Assembly (NCBI RefSeq): GCF_019375475.1
Contig: NZ_JAHXGQ010000016.1
Location: 1 to 64,000 of the forward strand
Length of the DNA: 64,000 bases
Origin: Saccharothrix obliqua
Lineage (GTDB): Bacteria; Actinomycetota; Actinomycetes; Mycobacteriales; Pseudonocardiaceae
Direction of reading: 5' to 3'
Below the pieces are notes generated by a model that was not told the origin of the DNA, searched no databases, and was given only the letters and a program-made list of their open reading frames with translations. Of this stretch, positions 7,998 through 15,534 are shown one piece after another. The position numbers and the translations under genes were made by a program. Every line of letters begins with the position of its first letter. Within the stretch, counting starts at the first letter, position 1.

Positions 7998-8774
7998 GTG
8001 GGGCGTGCGCGCGGTACCGCCGCGGACTTCGTCGCCGTGGCCCGGTCGTACGTGGACGCCCACCCCGACCTGTCGTCCGGGTCGGTGGACGAGGTGCCGG
8101 GGCTGGAACTCGACCTGGACGAGCGGTTCTGCCTGGAGGTCGCCGACGTGTACGACCGCGCGCCGCGGCTCTACTGGGACGACGAGATCGCCGGTCGCTA
8201 TGCGTTATTCAAGCAGGCCAACCTGGTGCAGTACCAGGCGATCCGCGCGGCTGGCCTGGACGTGCGGCCGTGGGCCGACCGGCGCAACCCGTACCGCGAC
8301 TCCCGCGACCTGGCGCGGCGGGTGCGGGAGTCCGGCGTGCTGCACGTGTTCCTCACCGCCGTCGGCCACGGGCCCGGGGAACCGGTCGGCTTCCACCCGC
8401 TGCGCGAACCCTCCGGGGTGGTGGAGCACGGGGTCGCGCTGACCCACAACGACGTCTTCCGCGTGGTCCACGACGTGTTCGGCCACGTCATGCACGGCCA
8501 CTCCTTCGGCCCGAGCGGCGAGTTCCGGGCGACCCGCACCCACCTGCCGATGTACCCGGTGGAGGTGCACCCGGTGCTGCTCACCGAACAGGTAGGCCAG
8601 GTCTGCTGGTTCTTCTTCGGCCCGCACCTGCGCACCGCGGGCCGCGTGCCGAACCGCGGCGAACCCGGCCACACGCCGCCCGACCGGCGGCCCTACCCGG
8701 AGCAGAAGGTCTTCCCGCTGTCGCCGGACCACGTGGCCCGGTTCACGAGCCTGTTCAAGGAGGGGCACGGATGA
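7998..8774 (+). CDS. Uncharacterised protein with HDxFGH metal-binding-like motif
   Basis: A 258-residue cytoplasmic protein. The central segment LTHNDVFRVVHDVFGHVMHG (about residues 147-166) is followed by FGPSGEFRA and a histidine-bearing helix, which together give a plausible H-x4-H plus E metal site similar in spacing to the non-haem iron site of aromatic amino-acid hydroxylases. A second conserved-looking block is LLTEQVGQVCWFFFGPHL. I recall related phage and bacterial proteins with this HD-FGH pattern but no assigned function. GTG 7998 is preceded by GGGGAGGG. It contains a TTA codon (8205-8207) and overlaps the next gene by ATGA, heading a sugar/sulfur operon. Confidence 0.6.
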   Translation: MGRARGTAADFVAVARSYVDAHPDLSSGSVDEVPGLELDLDERFCLEVADVYDRAPRLYWDDEIAGRYALFKQANLVQYQAIRAAGLDVRPWADRRNPYRDSRDLARRVRESGVLHVFLTAVGHGPGEPVGFHPLREPSGVVEHGVALTHNDVFRVVHDVFGHVMHGHSFGPSGEFRATRTHLPMYPVEVHPVLLTEQVGQVCWFFFGPHLRTAGRVPNRGEPGHTPPDRRPYPEQKVFPLSPDHVARFTSLFKEGHG

Positions 8775-10024
8775 CGCGCGCCGCCGCCCTGCCCGCCGCG
8801 GTGCGGGCGGACTTCCCGATCCTCGCCCACCGCGGCGGCACGTACCTGGACAACGCCGCCACCACCCACAAGCCGCGAGCCGTCCTGGACGCCCTCACGT
8901 CCTACTACACCACCACCAACAGCAACGTCGGCCGCGGCTACCACGAACTCGGCAGGCTCTCCACCGACGCGTACGAGCAGGCCCGCGGCGACGTGCGGGC
9001 CGCCCTGGGCGCGCGGCACCCGGACGAGGTGGTGTTCACCGCCGGCACCACCGACGCGGTGAACACCGTGGCCGACGGGCTCGGCCGCCGCCTGGTCGGG
9101 CCGGGTGACGCGGTGCTGGTGAGCGGGCTGGAGCACAACTCGAACCTGCTGCCGTGGCGCAGGCTCGCCGAGGAGACCGGGGCCGACCTGCTCGTCGCGC
9201 CGGTCGACGAGCGCGGCCGGATCGACGTCGCCGGGTTCGCCGCCCTGCTCGGCCCGCGCGTGCGCCTGGTCGCGATCTCGCACGTGTCCAACGTGCTGGG
9301 CACCGTCAACCCGGTCGCCGAACTCGTCGCGCTGGCGCACCGGCACGGCGCGGTGGTCCTGGTGGACGGCGCGCAGGCCGTGCCGCACCGGCCCGTCGAC
9401 GTGCGTGCCCTGGACGCCGACTTCTACTGCTTCTCCGCGCACAAGGTGTACGGCCCGATGGGCGTCGGCGTGCTGTACGGCAAGCGGGAGCTGCTGGCCG
9501 AGCTGCGCCCGGTGCGGGTCGGCGGCGGCACGGTCAAGGGTGTCAGCGCGACCGAGCCGGTGCGGTACGTGCCGGTCCCCGCGCGGCTGGAGGCGGGCAC
9601 GCCGGACGTGGCGGGCGCCGTGGCGCTGGCCGCCGCGCTGGCCTACCTCGGCGGGCTGGGCCACGACGCGGTGCGCGTCCACGACGAGCACCTGGTCCGG
9701 TACGCCGTGCGGCGGCTGTCCGAACTGCCCGGCGTGCGCGTGGTGGGCGCGCCGGAGGAGACGCCGAGCGGCATCGTGTCGTTCGTCGTGGACGGCATCC
9801 ACCCCTACGACGTGGGTTCGCACCTGGACGGGCGGGGCATCGCGGTGCGCTGCGGCGTGCACTGCGCCAGCACGTTCCTGGACCGGCTCGGCCTCGTCGG
9901 CACGGTCCGCGCGTCCTTCGCCGTCTACAACACCGAGTCCGATGTGGACGCCGCGGTGGACGCGCTCGGCTCGGTGCGCCCGGGTTTCTGGACCACCGAG
10001 CACCCCGACACCCGTTTCCTGTGA
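8771..10024 (+). CDS. SufS-like class V aminotransferase (cysteine desulfurase type)
   Basis: A 417-residue PLP enzyme of the SufS/CsdA group: YLDNAATTHKPRAVLDAL near the start, SAHKVYGPMG with the Schiff-base lysine at about 225, and GIAVRCGVHCAS carrying the cysteine (about 365) that takes the persulfide in desulfurases. Retention of this cysteine supports L-cysteine desulfuration or a related C-S bond cleavage rather than plain transamination. No SufE/IscU partner is nearby. It overlaps the upstream gene by ATGA and is followed within 12 bp by a methyltransferase, then by cystathionine- and homocysteine-handling genes, so a role in sulfur supply is likely. Confidence 0.8.
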   Translation: MTRAAALPAAVRADFPILAHRGGTYLDNAATTHKPRAVLDALTSYYTTTNSNVGRGYHELGRLSTDAYEQARGDVRAALGARHPDEVVFTAGTTDAVNTVADGLGRRLVGPGDAVLVSGLEHNSNLLPWRRLAEETGADLLVAPVDERGRIDVAGFAALLGPRVRLVAISHVSNVLGTVNPVAELVALAHRHGAVVLVDGAQAVPHRPVDVRALDADFYCFSAHKVYGPMGVGVLYGKRELLAELRPVRVGGGTVKGVSATEPVRYVPVPARLEAGTPDVAGAVALAAALAYLGGLGHDAVRVHDEHLVRYAVRRLSELPGVRVVGAPEETPSGIVSFVVDGIHPYDVGSHLDGRGIAVRCGVHCASTFLDRLGLVGTVRASFAVYNTESDVDAAVDALGSVRPGFWTTEHPDTRFL

Positions 10025-10036
10025 CCGGGAGGCCCC

Positions 10037-10882
10037 GTGACCGCGACGAGTGACGCGGACCCGATCCGCGCCGAGCAGACCGCCACCTGGGACGCGGTCA
10101 GCGCCGGCTGGCTGGCGTGGACCGGGGAGTTCGAACGGGCGGCGGGTGCGGTGTCCGCCGAGCTGGTCCGGCTCGGCGGGGTGCGGCCGGGGCAGTCGGT
10201 GCTGGACTTCGGCACCGGCCTCGGCGAACCCGCGCTGACCGCCGCCGACGTCGTCGGCCCGACCGGTGAGGTGGTGGGCGTCGACCTGTCGCCGCGGATG
10301 GTGGCGCGGGCGCGGGAGCGCGCGGCCGGCCGGGCGAACACGCGGTTCCTGGTGGGCGGTGCGGAGGCCGCGCCCGGCGGGCACGACGTGGTGCTCAGCC
10401 GCTGGGCGCTGCCGTTCGCGGGCGACGTCCCGGCGACGTTGCGCGCGTTGCGGTCGGCGCTGCGGCCCGGCGGTGTCCTGGCGGCGGCCGTGTGGGGTCC
10501 GCCGGCCGAGGTGCCGATGATCGCGCTGGGCTTCGGCGCGCTGTCCCGGCTGCTCGCCCTGGACCCGCCGCCGCACGGGCCGGGGCCGTTCGCGCTGGCC
10601 GACCCGGAGCGCGTGCGCGCCGGGTTCGCCGCCGCCGGGTTCCGGGACGTCGTGGTGACCGGGATGGTGGTGGACTTCCGGCTGGCCGGGCCGGAGGCGT
10701 TCGCCGGGTTCACCCTCGACGTGCTGCCGCCGCGGCTGCGCGGCCTGCTGCGCGACCGGTTCGGCGACGAGCGGCACCCGAGCGTGCGGCAGGCGCTCGC
10801 CGAGGCGGCCGACGGGTTCCGCGTCGACGGCGGGGTGCGGCTGCCCTCGCGGTGCCTGCTGGTCCGCGGTGCCCGCCCATGA
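10037..10882 (+). CDS. Class I SAM-dependent methyltransferase (UbiE-like)
   Basis: A 281-residue enzyme with motif I VLDFGTGLGEPALTAA (about residues 54-69), VVGVDLSPRMVARARERA and the post-motif LRPGGVLAAAVWG. It resembles the methyltransferase at 28928 in overall layout. GTG 10037 lies behind GGGAGG. It overlaps the next gene by ATGA. The acceptor (O, N or C) cannot be told from sequence. Confidence 0.8.
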   Translation: MTATSDADPIRAEQTATWDAVSAGWLAWTGEFERAAGAVSAELVRLGGVRPGQSVLDFGTGLGEPALTAADVVGPTGEVVGVDLSPRMVARARERAAGRANTRFLVGGAEAAPGGHDVVLSRWALPFAGDVPATLRALRSALRPGGVLAAAVWGPPAEVPMIALGFGALSRLLALDPPPHGPGPFALADPERVRAGFAAAGFRDVVVTGMVVDFRLAGPEAFAGFTLDVLPPRLRGLLRDRFGDERHPSVRQALAEAADGFRVDGGVRLPSRCLLVRGARP

Positions 10883-12024
10883 GGTTCGACACGAAGCTGG
10901 TGCACGTCGGCCAGGAGCCGCCCGCCGGGACCGGCGACCTGGTGCCGCCGCTGCACCTGGCGTCGACCTACGAGCGGGACGTGCAGGACCCCGTGCGCTG
11001 GTTCTACGCCAGGGGCGAGAACCCGACCCGGGAGGACCTGGAACGGGTGCTCGCGGCGCTGGAGGACGTGCGGTTCGCGACCGCGTTCGCCTCCGGGCAG
11101 GCCGCCGGCGCGACCGCGCTGGCCGTCCTCGCCCGGCGGCTGGTCATCGTGTCGGACGACGTGTACGGCGGCACGCACGCGTTGATGGGCACCGTCGCCG
11201 ACCGCGGCGTGGAGGTCCGGTACGCGGACCTGGCCGACCCCGGGGTGGCGGACCGCGTCCTGGCCGCCGCGCCGCCGGGCGCGCTGGTGTGGGTGGAGAC
11301 CCCGACCAACCCGCTGCTCAAGGTGGTGGACGTGGCGCGGGTGGCGCGGCAGGCCCACGAGGCGGGCGCGGTCGTGCTGGTGGACAACACGGTGGCCGGG
11401 CCGGCCCTCCAACGCCCGCTCGCGCTCGGCGCGGACGTGTCGCTCTACAGCACCACGAAGTCCGTCGCCGGGCACCTCGACGTGCTGGGCGGCGCGTTGG
11501 TGCACGACCGGGAAGACCTGCACGAGGCGTTCACCGCGCACCGCACCGCGGTGGGCAGCGTGCCGGGCCCGTTCGACTGCTTCCTGGTGCACCGGGGCCT
11601 GAAGACGTTGTCGTTGCGCGCGGAGCGCCAGGTGGCCACCACCGGGAAGCTGGTGGCGGAGCTGTGCGCCTCGCCCGCCGTGGCCGAGGTGCGCTACCCG
11701 GGCCTGCCGGGGCACCCCGGCCACGAGGTCGCGGCGCGGCAGATGTCCGGCGGCGGTTCGCTGGTGTCGTTCCGGTACCGGGGCGACGTCGGCGCGTTCC
11801 TGCGCCGCCTGCGCCTGTTCGGCAACGCCGTGAGCCTCGGTGGCGTGCGCTCGCTCGCGAGCCGCCCCGCCACCACCACGCACCGGCCGGTGCCGCCGGA
11901 CCTGCGTGCCCGGCTGGGCATCACCGAGGACCTGGTGCGGATGTCGATCGGCATCGAGGACCCCGAGGACCTGCTCGACGACCTGAGGAACGCGCTGGGC
12001 GGAGGAGCGGCATGGCGGAGCTGA
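10879..12024 (+). CDS. Cystathionine gamma-synthase/gamma-lyase family PLP enzyme
   Basis: A 381-residue Cys/Met-metabolism PLP enzyme: FYARGENPTREDLE (Tyr, Arg and NPT signature), VLVDNTVAGP, the lysine motif LYSTTKSVAGHLD and SGGGSLVSFRYRG. At the position where methionine gamma-lyases carry a reactive Cys the protein has VYGGTHALM, so gamma-synthase or gamma-lyase activity fits better than methanethiol release. It overlaps both neighbours (ATGA upstream, 13 bp with the homocysteine methyltransferase downstream), which suggests a coupled cysteine-homocysteine-methionine module. Confidence 0.85.
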   Translation: MRFDTKLVHVGQEPPAGTGDLVPPLHLASTYERDVQDPVRWFYARGENPTREDLERVLAALEDVRFATAFASGQAAGATALAVLARRLVIVSDDVYGGTHALMGTVADRGVEVRYADLADPGVADRVLAAAPPGALVWVETPTNPLLKVVDVARVARQAHEAGAVVLVDNTVAGPALQRPLALGADVSLYSTTKSVAGHLDVLGGALVHDREDLHEAFTAHRTAVGSVPGPFDCFLVHRGLKTLSLRAERQVATTGKLVAELCASPAVAEVRYPGLPGHPGHEVAARQMSGGGSLVSFRYRGDVGAFLRRLRLFGNAVSLGGVRSLASRPATTTHRPVPPDLRARLGITEDLVRMSIGIEDPEDLLDDLRNALGGGAAWRS

Positions 12025-12902
12025 CCCTGCTCGACGGCGCGGTGGCGACCGAACTCCAGCGGCGCGGCGTGCCCGTGGCCGCCCCGTGGTGGACGACCCG
12101 GGCCGTGCTCAACGGGCGGAACCGGGACGTGCTGCGCGCGGTGCACGAGGAGTACGCGACCGCCGGGGCCCGCGTGATCACGGCGAACACGTTCCGCTGC
12201 AACCTGCGTGCCTTGGCGCGCAACGGGTTGGCCGACGCCGGTCTCGCCTGGATGGTGCACGCGGCGGTGGGTGTCGCGGAAGCCGCGCGCGACTCGGCAG
12301 GCGGCCGGGTCCGGGTGGCCGGCTCGGTCGCGCCCGTGGAGGACTGCTACCGCCCGGACCTGGTGCCGCCGGACGACGAGCTGCGTGCCGAGCACCGCTG
12401 GCTGGTGGTGGAGCTGCTGCGGGCGGGTGTGGACCTGGTGCTGGTGGAGACCATGAACACGGTGCGGGAGGCGCGGATCGCGGTGGGCGAGGCGGTCGCG
12501 GCGGGTGCGCCGACGTGGGTCTCGTTCGCGTGCGGGCCGGGCGCGCGGCTGCTGTCCGGCGAGCCCCTGGCCGGGGCGGCGCGTGCGGCGGAGGCCGCGG
12601 GCGCGTCGGCCGTGCTGGTGAACTGCACGCGCCCGGAGCACGTCGAGGCGTGCCTGGTCGCGCTCGGCGACGCGTGTGCCGGACCGTTCGGCGCCTACCC
12701 CAACGTGGAGGACCGCGCGGGCCTGCCCGAGCGCGGGCACGTGGACCGGCACGTGCCGGCCGACGTCGGGCCGGCGGAGTTCGGGTCGCTCGTCGCGCGT
12801 TGGCACGCGGATCTCGGCGCGTCCCTGCTCGGCGGGTGTTGCGGCACCACACCGGAGCACATCGCGGCGGCGCGGGCGGCGACCGCCGTGCCGGCACCGT
12901 GA
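12012..12902 (+). CDS. Homocysteine S-methyltransferase (MmuM-type)
   Basis: A 296-residue TIM-barrel enzyme with the family start LLDGAVATELQRRG, TANTFRCN, the first zinc cysteine in VLVNCTRPEHV and the CC pair in LLGGCCGTTPEHIAAAR. The family transfers a methyl group from S-methylmethionine or SAM to homocysteine, making methionine without folate or B12. In this operon, next to a cystathionine gamma-synthase-like enzyme and among five methyltransferase genes, it plausibly renews methionine/SAM during product formation (inference). Confidence 0.88.
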   Translation: MAELTLLDGAVATELQRRGVPVAAPWWTTRAVLNGRNRDVLRAVHEEYATAGARVITANTFRCNLRALARNGLADAGLAWMVHAAVGVAEAARDSAGGRVRVAGSVAPVEDCYRPDLVPPDDELRAEHRWLVVELLRAGVDLVLVETMNTVREARIAVGEAVAAGAPTWVSFACGPGARLLSGEPLAGAARAAEAAGASAVLVNCTRPEHVEACLVALGDACAGPFGAYPNVEDRAGLPERGHVDRHVPADVGPAEFGSLVARWHADLGASLLGGCCGTTPEHIAAARAATAVPAP

Positions 12903-12947
12903 TCACGGGCGCGACTACCATGGGCCACCCGGGAGCGAGGTGGGTCT

Positions 12948-13601
12948 GTGGTGTCGTCGAAACGCGACTACGGCCAGTTCTGCGGCCTGGCGGGCGCGCT
13001 GAACGTGATCGGCGAGCGGTGGACGCTGCTGGTCGTCCGCGAGCTGCTGATCGGGCCGGCGCGGTTCACCGAGCTGATCGACGACCTGCCCGGTATCGGG
13101 CCGAACCTGCTCACCGAGCGGCTGCGCGGCCTGGTGGAGCGCGGTGTGGTGACGCAGCAGCCGGTGCCGGGCGACGGCCGCGCGCGGCAGTACGCGCTGA
13201 CCCCGGTGGGGGAGGAGCTGGCCGGGCCGGTGCTGGCCCTGGCCCGCTGGGGCCTGCGGTTCCTGGACGAGGAGGACTCGACCGGCGCGACCCGCGCGAA
13301 GTGGGGTTTCCTCGCCGTGCAGGCGATGGTGCGCGAGGACCGCGTGCCGGACGTGGACGAGGTCTACGAGTTCCGGGTGGCGGGGCAGGTGTTCACCATC
13401 GCCGTGACGGCGGGCGCGGTGGCGTTCGGGCGTGGACCGCGGACCGCGCCGGACCTGGCGGTGGAGTGCGACGCGGACACCTTCGTGCGGATCGGCGCGC
13501 GGATGCTCTCGCCGCTGCGGGCGATCGCGACCGGCGCGGTGAAGATCAGCGGCTCGCCCGCCGCCGCCGAGCGCTGCACGCGGATGCTCGGGCTGACCTG
13601 A
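12948..13601 (+). CDS. HxlR-type winged-helix regulator with SCP2-like domain (paralogue of 6100)
   Basis: A 217-residue regulator. The winged helix (GERWTLLVVRELLIGPARFT, IGPNLLTERLRGLVERGVVT) and the C-terminal SCP2-like part (FRVAGQVFTIAVTAG to PLRAIATGAVKISGSP) match the gene at 6100 closely. Tandem GTGs at 12948 and 12951 are both possible starts behind GGGAGCGAGG. It sits inside the seven-gene operon, so it is probably autoregulated. Confidence 0.8.
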   Translation: MVSSKRDYGQFCGLAGALNVIGERWTLLVVRELLIGPARFTELIDDLPGIGPNLLTERLRGLVERGVVTQQPVPGDGRARQYALTPVGEELAGPVLALARWGLRFLDEEDSTGATRAKWGFLAVQAMVREDRVPDVDEVYEFRVAGQVFTIAVTAGAVAFGRGPRTAPDLAVECDADTFVRIGARMLSPLRAIATGAVKISGSPAAAERCTRMLGLT

Positions 13602-13623
13602 TCGACGGCGCCGGGGCGCGGCC

Positions 13624-15099
13624 GTGACGCGCCGGGGCGCGGGGGTGGCCGCCGGTGAGCGCGCCGCGCCCGTGCGGCTGGCGCGTTCCGCGCTCACGCC
13701 ACGCGCGTCGGCCGGTCCCGACGCCGACCGGTGGTTCGCCGAACGCGCCGCCGGTGTCGAGTTCGCGGTCCGGGACGTGCCGCTGGACGGCCTGCCCGGC
13801 TGGCGCACCGACCCGGGGACCGGCGACCTGACGCACCGCAGCGGTCGCTTCTTCGCCGTGCGCGGCATCGACGTGCACCTGCCCGGCCACGAGGTGCCGC
13901 GCTGGGACCAGCCGATCATCCACCAGCCCGAGGTGGGCGTGCTGGGCATCCTGGTCCGCGAGTTCGGCGGCGTGCCGCACCTGCTGATGCAGGCGAAGGT
14001 GGAGCCGGGCAACGTCAACGGCGTCCAGCTCTCGCCGACCGTGCAGGCCACCCGCAGCAACTACACCGGCGTGCACCGGGGCCGCGCGGTGCCCTACCTC
14101 AGCCATTTCCTGGACGTGCCGGAGGACCGGGTCCTGGTGGACGTGCGGCACTCCGAGCAGGGCGCCTGGTTCTACCGCAAGCGCAACCGGAACGTCGTGG
14201 TGGAGGTCGCCGAGGACCTGGAGGTGCTGGACGGCTTCCGCTGGCACACGCTCGGCGAGGTGCACCGGGCGCTCGCCCGGGACGACGTGGTCAACATGGA
14301 CGCCCGCACCGTGCTGGCGTGCCTGCCGTTCGCGGGCGGCGGCGCGGCGGCGCTGCTGGGCGCCGGTCCGGGCGACGGGTTCCGGGCGGCGCTGGCGCGC
14401 TCGTGCGACCCGGCCGCGGGCAGCACGCACACCACCGGCGAGCTGCTGCGCTGGATCAGCGAGATCCGCACCCGCGTCGACCTGCGCACCGCGACCGCGC
14501 CGCTGGCCGGCCTGGCGGACTGGCGGCGGACCCCGGACCGGATCTCGCACCGCACCGGCGCGTTCTTCGACGTGGTGGGCGTGTCGGTGCACGCGCCGGA
14601 CCGCGAGGTGGCGAGCTGGTCGCAGCCCATGGTGCGGCCGTGCGGCGTCGGCCTGGTGGCGTTCCTGGCGACTTCGATCGGCGGGGTGCTGCACGTCCTG
14701 GTGCACGCGCGCGCGGAGGCGGGCTGCGTGGACGTGGTGGAACTCGCGCCGACCGTGCAGTGCACCCCGGACAACTACCGCCACCTGCCCGCGCGTGCCC
14801 GGCCACGCCACCTGGACGCGGTGCTGGGCGCACCGCCGGAGCAGGTGCGGCTCGCGGTCACGCAGTCCGAGGAGGGCGGCCGGTTCTTCCACGCGCGGAC
14901 CCGGCACGTGGTGGTGGAGGTGGACTCGCCGGACGACGCCGAGACGCCGGGCTACCGCTGGGTGGCCCTGCACCAGCTGGTGGACCTGCTCCGGCACAGC
15001 CACTACGTGAACATCCAGGCGCGGAGCCTGGTGGCGTGCCTGTACGGGGTGGCGGCCGGTGGGGCGCGAGGCGTTCAGTCGGACATCGCGTCGAGGTAG
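13624..15099 (+). CDS. NDP-4-keto-6-deoxyhexose 2,3-dehydratase (TylX3/SpnO family)
   Basis: A 491-residue protein made of two homologous halves (about 40-235 and 255-480), each with a QP-motif, a PTVQ(A/C)T segment (LSPTVQATRSNY; LAPTVQCTPDNY) and an R-x-V-VVEV strand (NVVVEV; HVVVEV). This internal duplication is typical of sugar 2,3-dehydratases that start C-2 deoxygenation of NDP-4-keto-6-deoxyglucose. The product needs a 3-ketoreductase, not present in the window. It is the last gene of the operon, 22 bp after the HxlR gene, and its end overlaps the convergent ArsR gene by 25 bp. Confidence 0.92.
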   Translation: MTRRGAGVAAGERAAPVRLARSALTPRASAGPDADRWFAERAAGVEFAVRDVPLDGLPGWRTDPGTGDLTHRSGRFFAVRGIDVHLPGHEVPRWDQPIIHQPEVGVLGILVREFGGVPHLLMQAKVEPGNVNGVQLSPTVQATRSNYTGVHRGRAVPYLSHFLDVPEDRVLVDVRHSEQGAWFYRKRNRNVVVEVAEDLEVLDGFRWHTLGEVHRALARDDVVNMDARTVLACLPFAGGGAAALLGAGPGDGFRAALARSCDPAAGSTHTTGELLRWISEIRTRVDLRTATAPLAGLADWRRTPDRISHRTGAFFDVVGVSVHAPDREVASWSQPMVRPCGVGLVAFLATSIGGVLHVLVHARAEAGCVDVVELAPTVQCTPDNYRHLPARARPRHLDAVLGAPPEQVRLAVTQSEEGGRFFHARTRHVVVEVDSPDDAETPGYRWVALHQLVDLLRHSHYVNIQARSLVACLYGVAAGGARGVQSDIASR

Positions 15100-15383
15100 C
15101 GCTCCAGGTCGTCCAACCGGCTGGACCACAACCTGCGGTAGGGCTCCAGCCAGCGGTCGAGTTCCATCAGCGGTTCCGGGCACAGCTCGTAGACGCGGCG
15201 CTGGGCCTCCTTGCGCGCGCGGACGATACCGGCGTCGCGCAGCACCTTCAGGTGCTTGGAGGTACCGGGCTGCGAGATGCCCAGTTGCTCGACCAGCTCT
15301 CCGACCGGTCGGGGCCGTTCGAGCAGAAGCTCGACGATGCGCCGACGGGCCGGATCGGCCAGTACGGCGAACACGGCGGCCAT
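15075..15383 (-). CDS. ArsR-type winged-helix repressor
   Basis: A 102-residue protein with a single winged helix: VLADPARRRIVELLLERPRP, then LGISQPGTSKHLKVLRDAG as recognition helix, and a C-terminal YELCPEPLMELDRWLEPYRRLW dimer helix. It lacks the metal-binding Cys motif, so it is of the metal-independent ArsR subgroup. ATG 15383 is the best start. Its promoter region, shared with the divergent gene at 15535, holds an inverted repeat ACTTGC-N14-GCAAGT. Confidence 0.85.
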   Translation of the reverse strand: MAAVFAVLADPARRRIVELLLERPRPVGELVEQLGISQPGTSKHLKVLRDAGIVRARKEAQRRVYELCPEPLMELDRWLEPYRRLWSSRLDDLERYLDAMSD

Positions 15384-15389
15384 GACCCG

Positions 15390-15425
15390 AACAATACTTG
15401 CACTGTGTATGCCTGGCAAGTTATG
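15390..15425. promoter_or_regulatory. Candidate ArsR operator ACTTGC-N14-GCAAGT
   Basis: The six-base arms at 15396-15401 and 15416-15421 lie directly upstream of the ArsR start and about 110 bp before the divergent secreted-protein gene. Position and symmetry suggest autoregulation and control of the neighbour; not proven. Confidence 0.5.
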
Positions 15426-15485
15426 GACGGGTGGCCGTCCGACTGCTGGGAGCAGGGGTTGGCGGGTTGCTCCGTGTGGGACCGT

Positions 15486-15512
15486 ATCGCTACTCTTTTT
15501 TAAAGTGTTCGC
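15486..15512 (+). promoter_or_regulatory. AT-rich promoter island with CGCTAC box
   Basis: CGCTAC (15488-15493) is followed by a T/A-rich run to about 15505, ending roughly 30 bp before the ATG at 15535. It matches the box found at most promoters of the cluster. Confidence 0.5.
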
Positions 15513-15534
15513 TCGCGGCTAACTGGGAGTCCCC

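Noticed and set aside
10879-12024. Methionine gamma-lyase releasing methanethiol for the nearby oxidase
   Set aside because: The position of the reactive Cys of that enzyme is Gly here, so gamma-synthase/lyase is the safer call; the methanethiol link stays a hypothesis.
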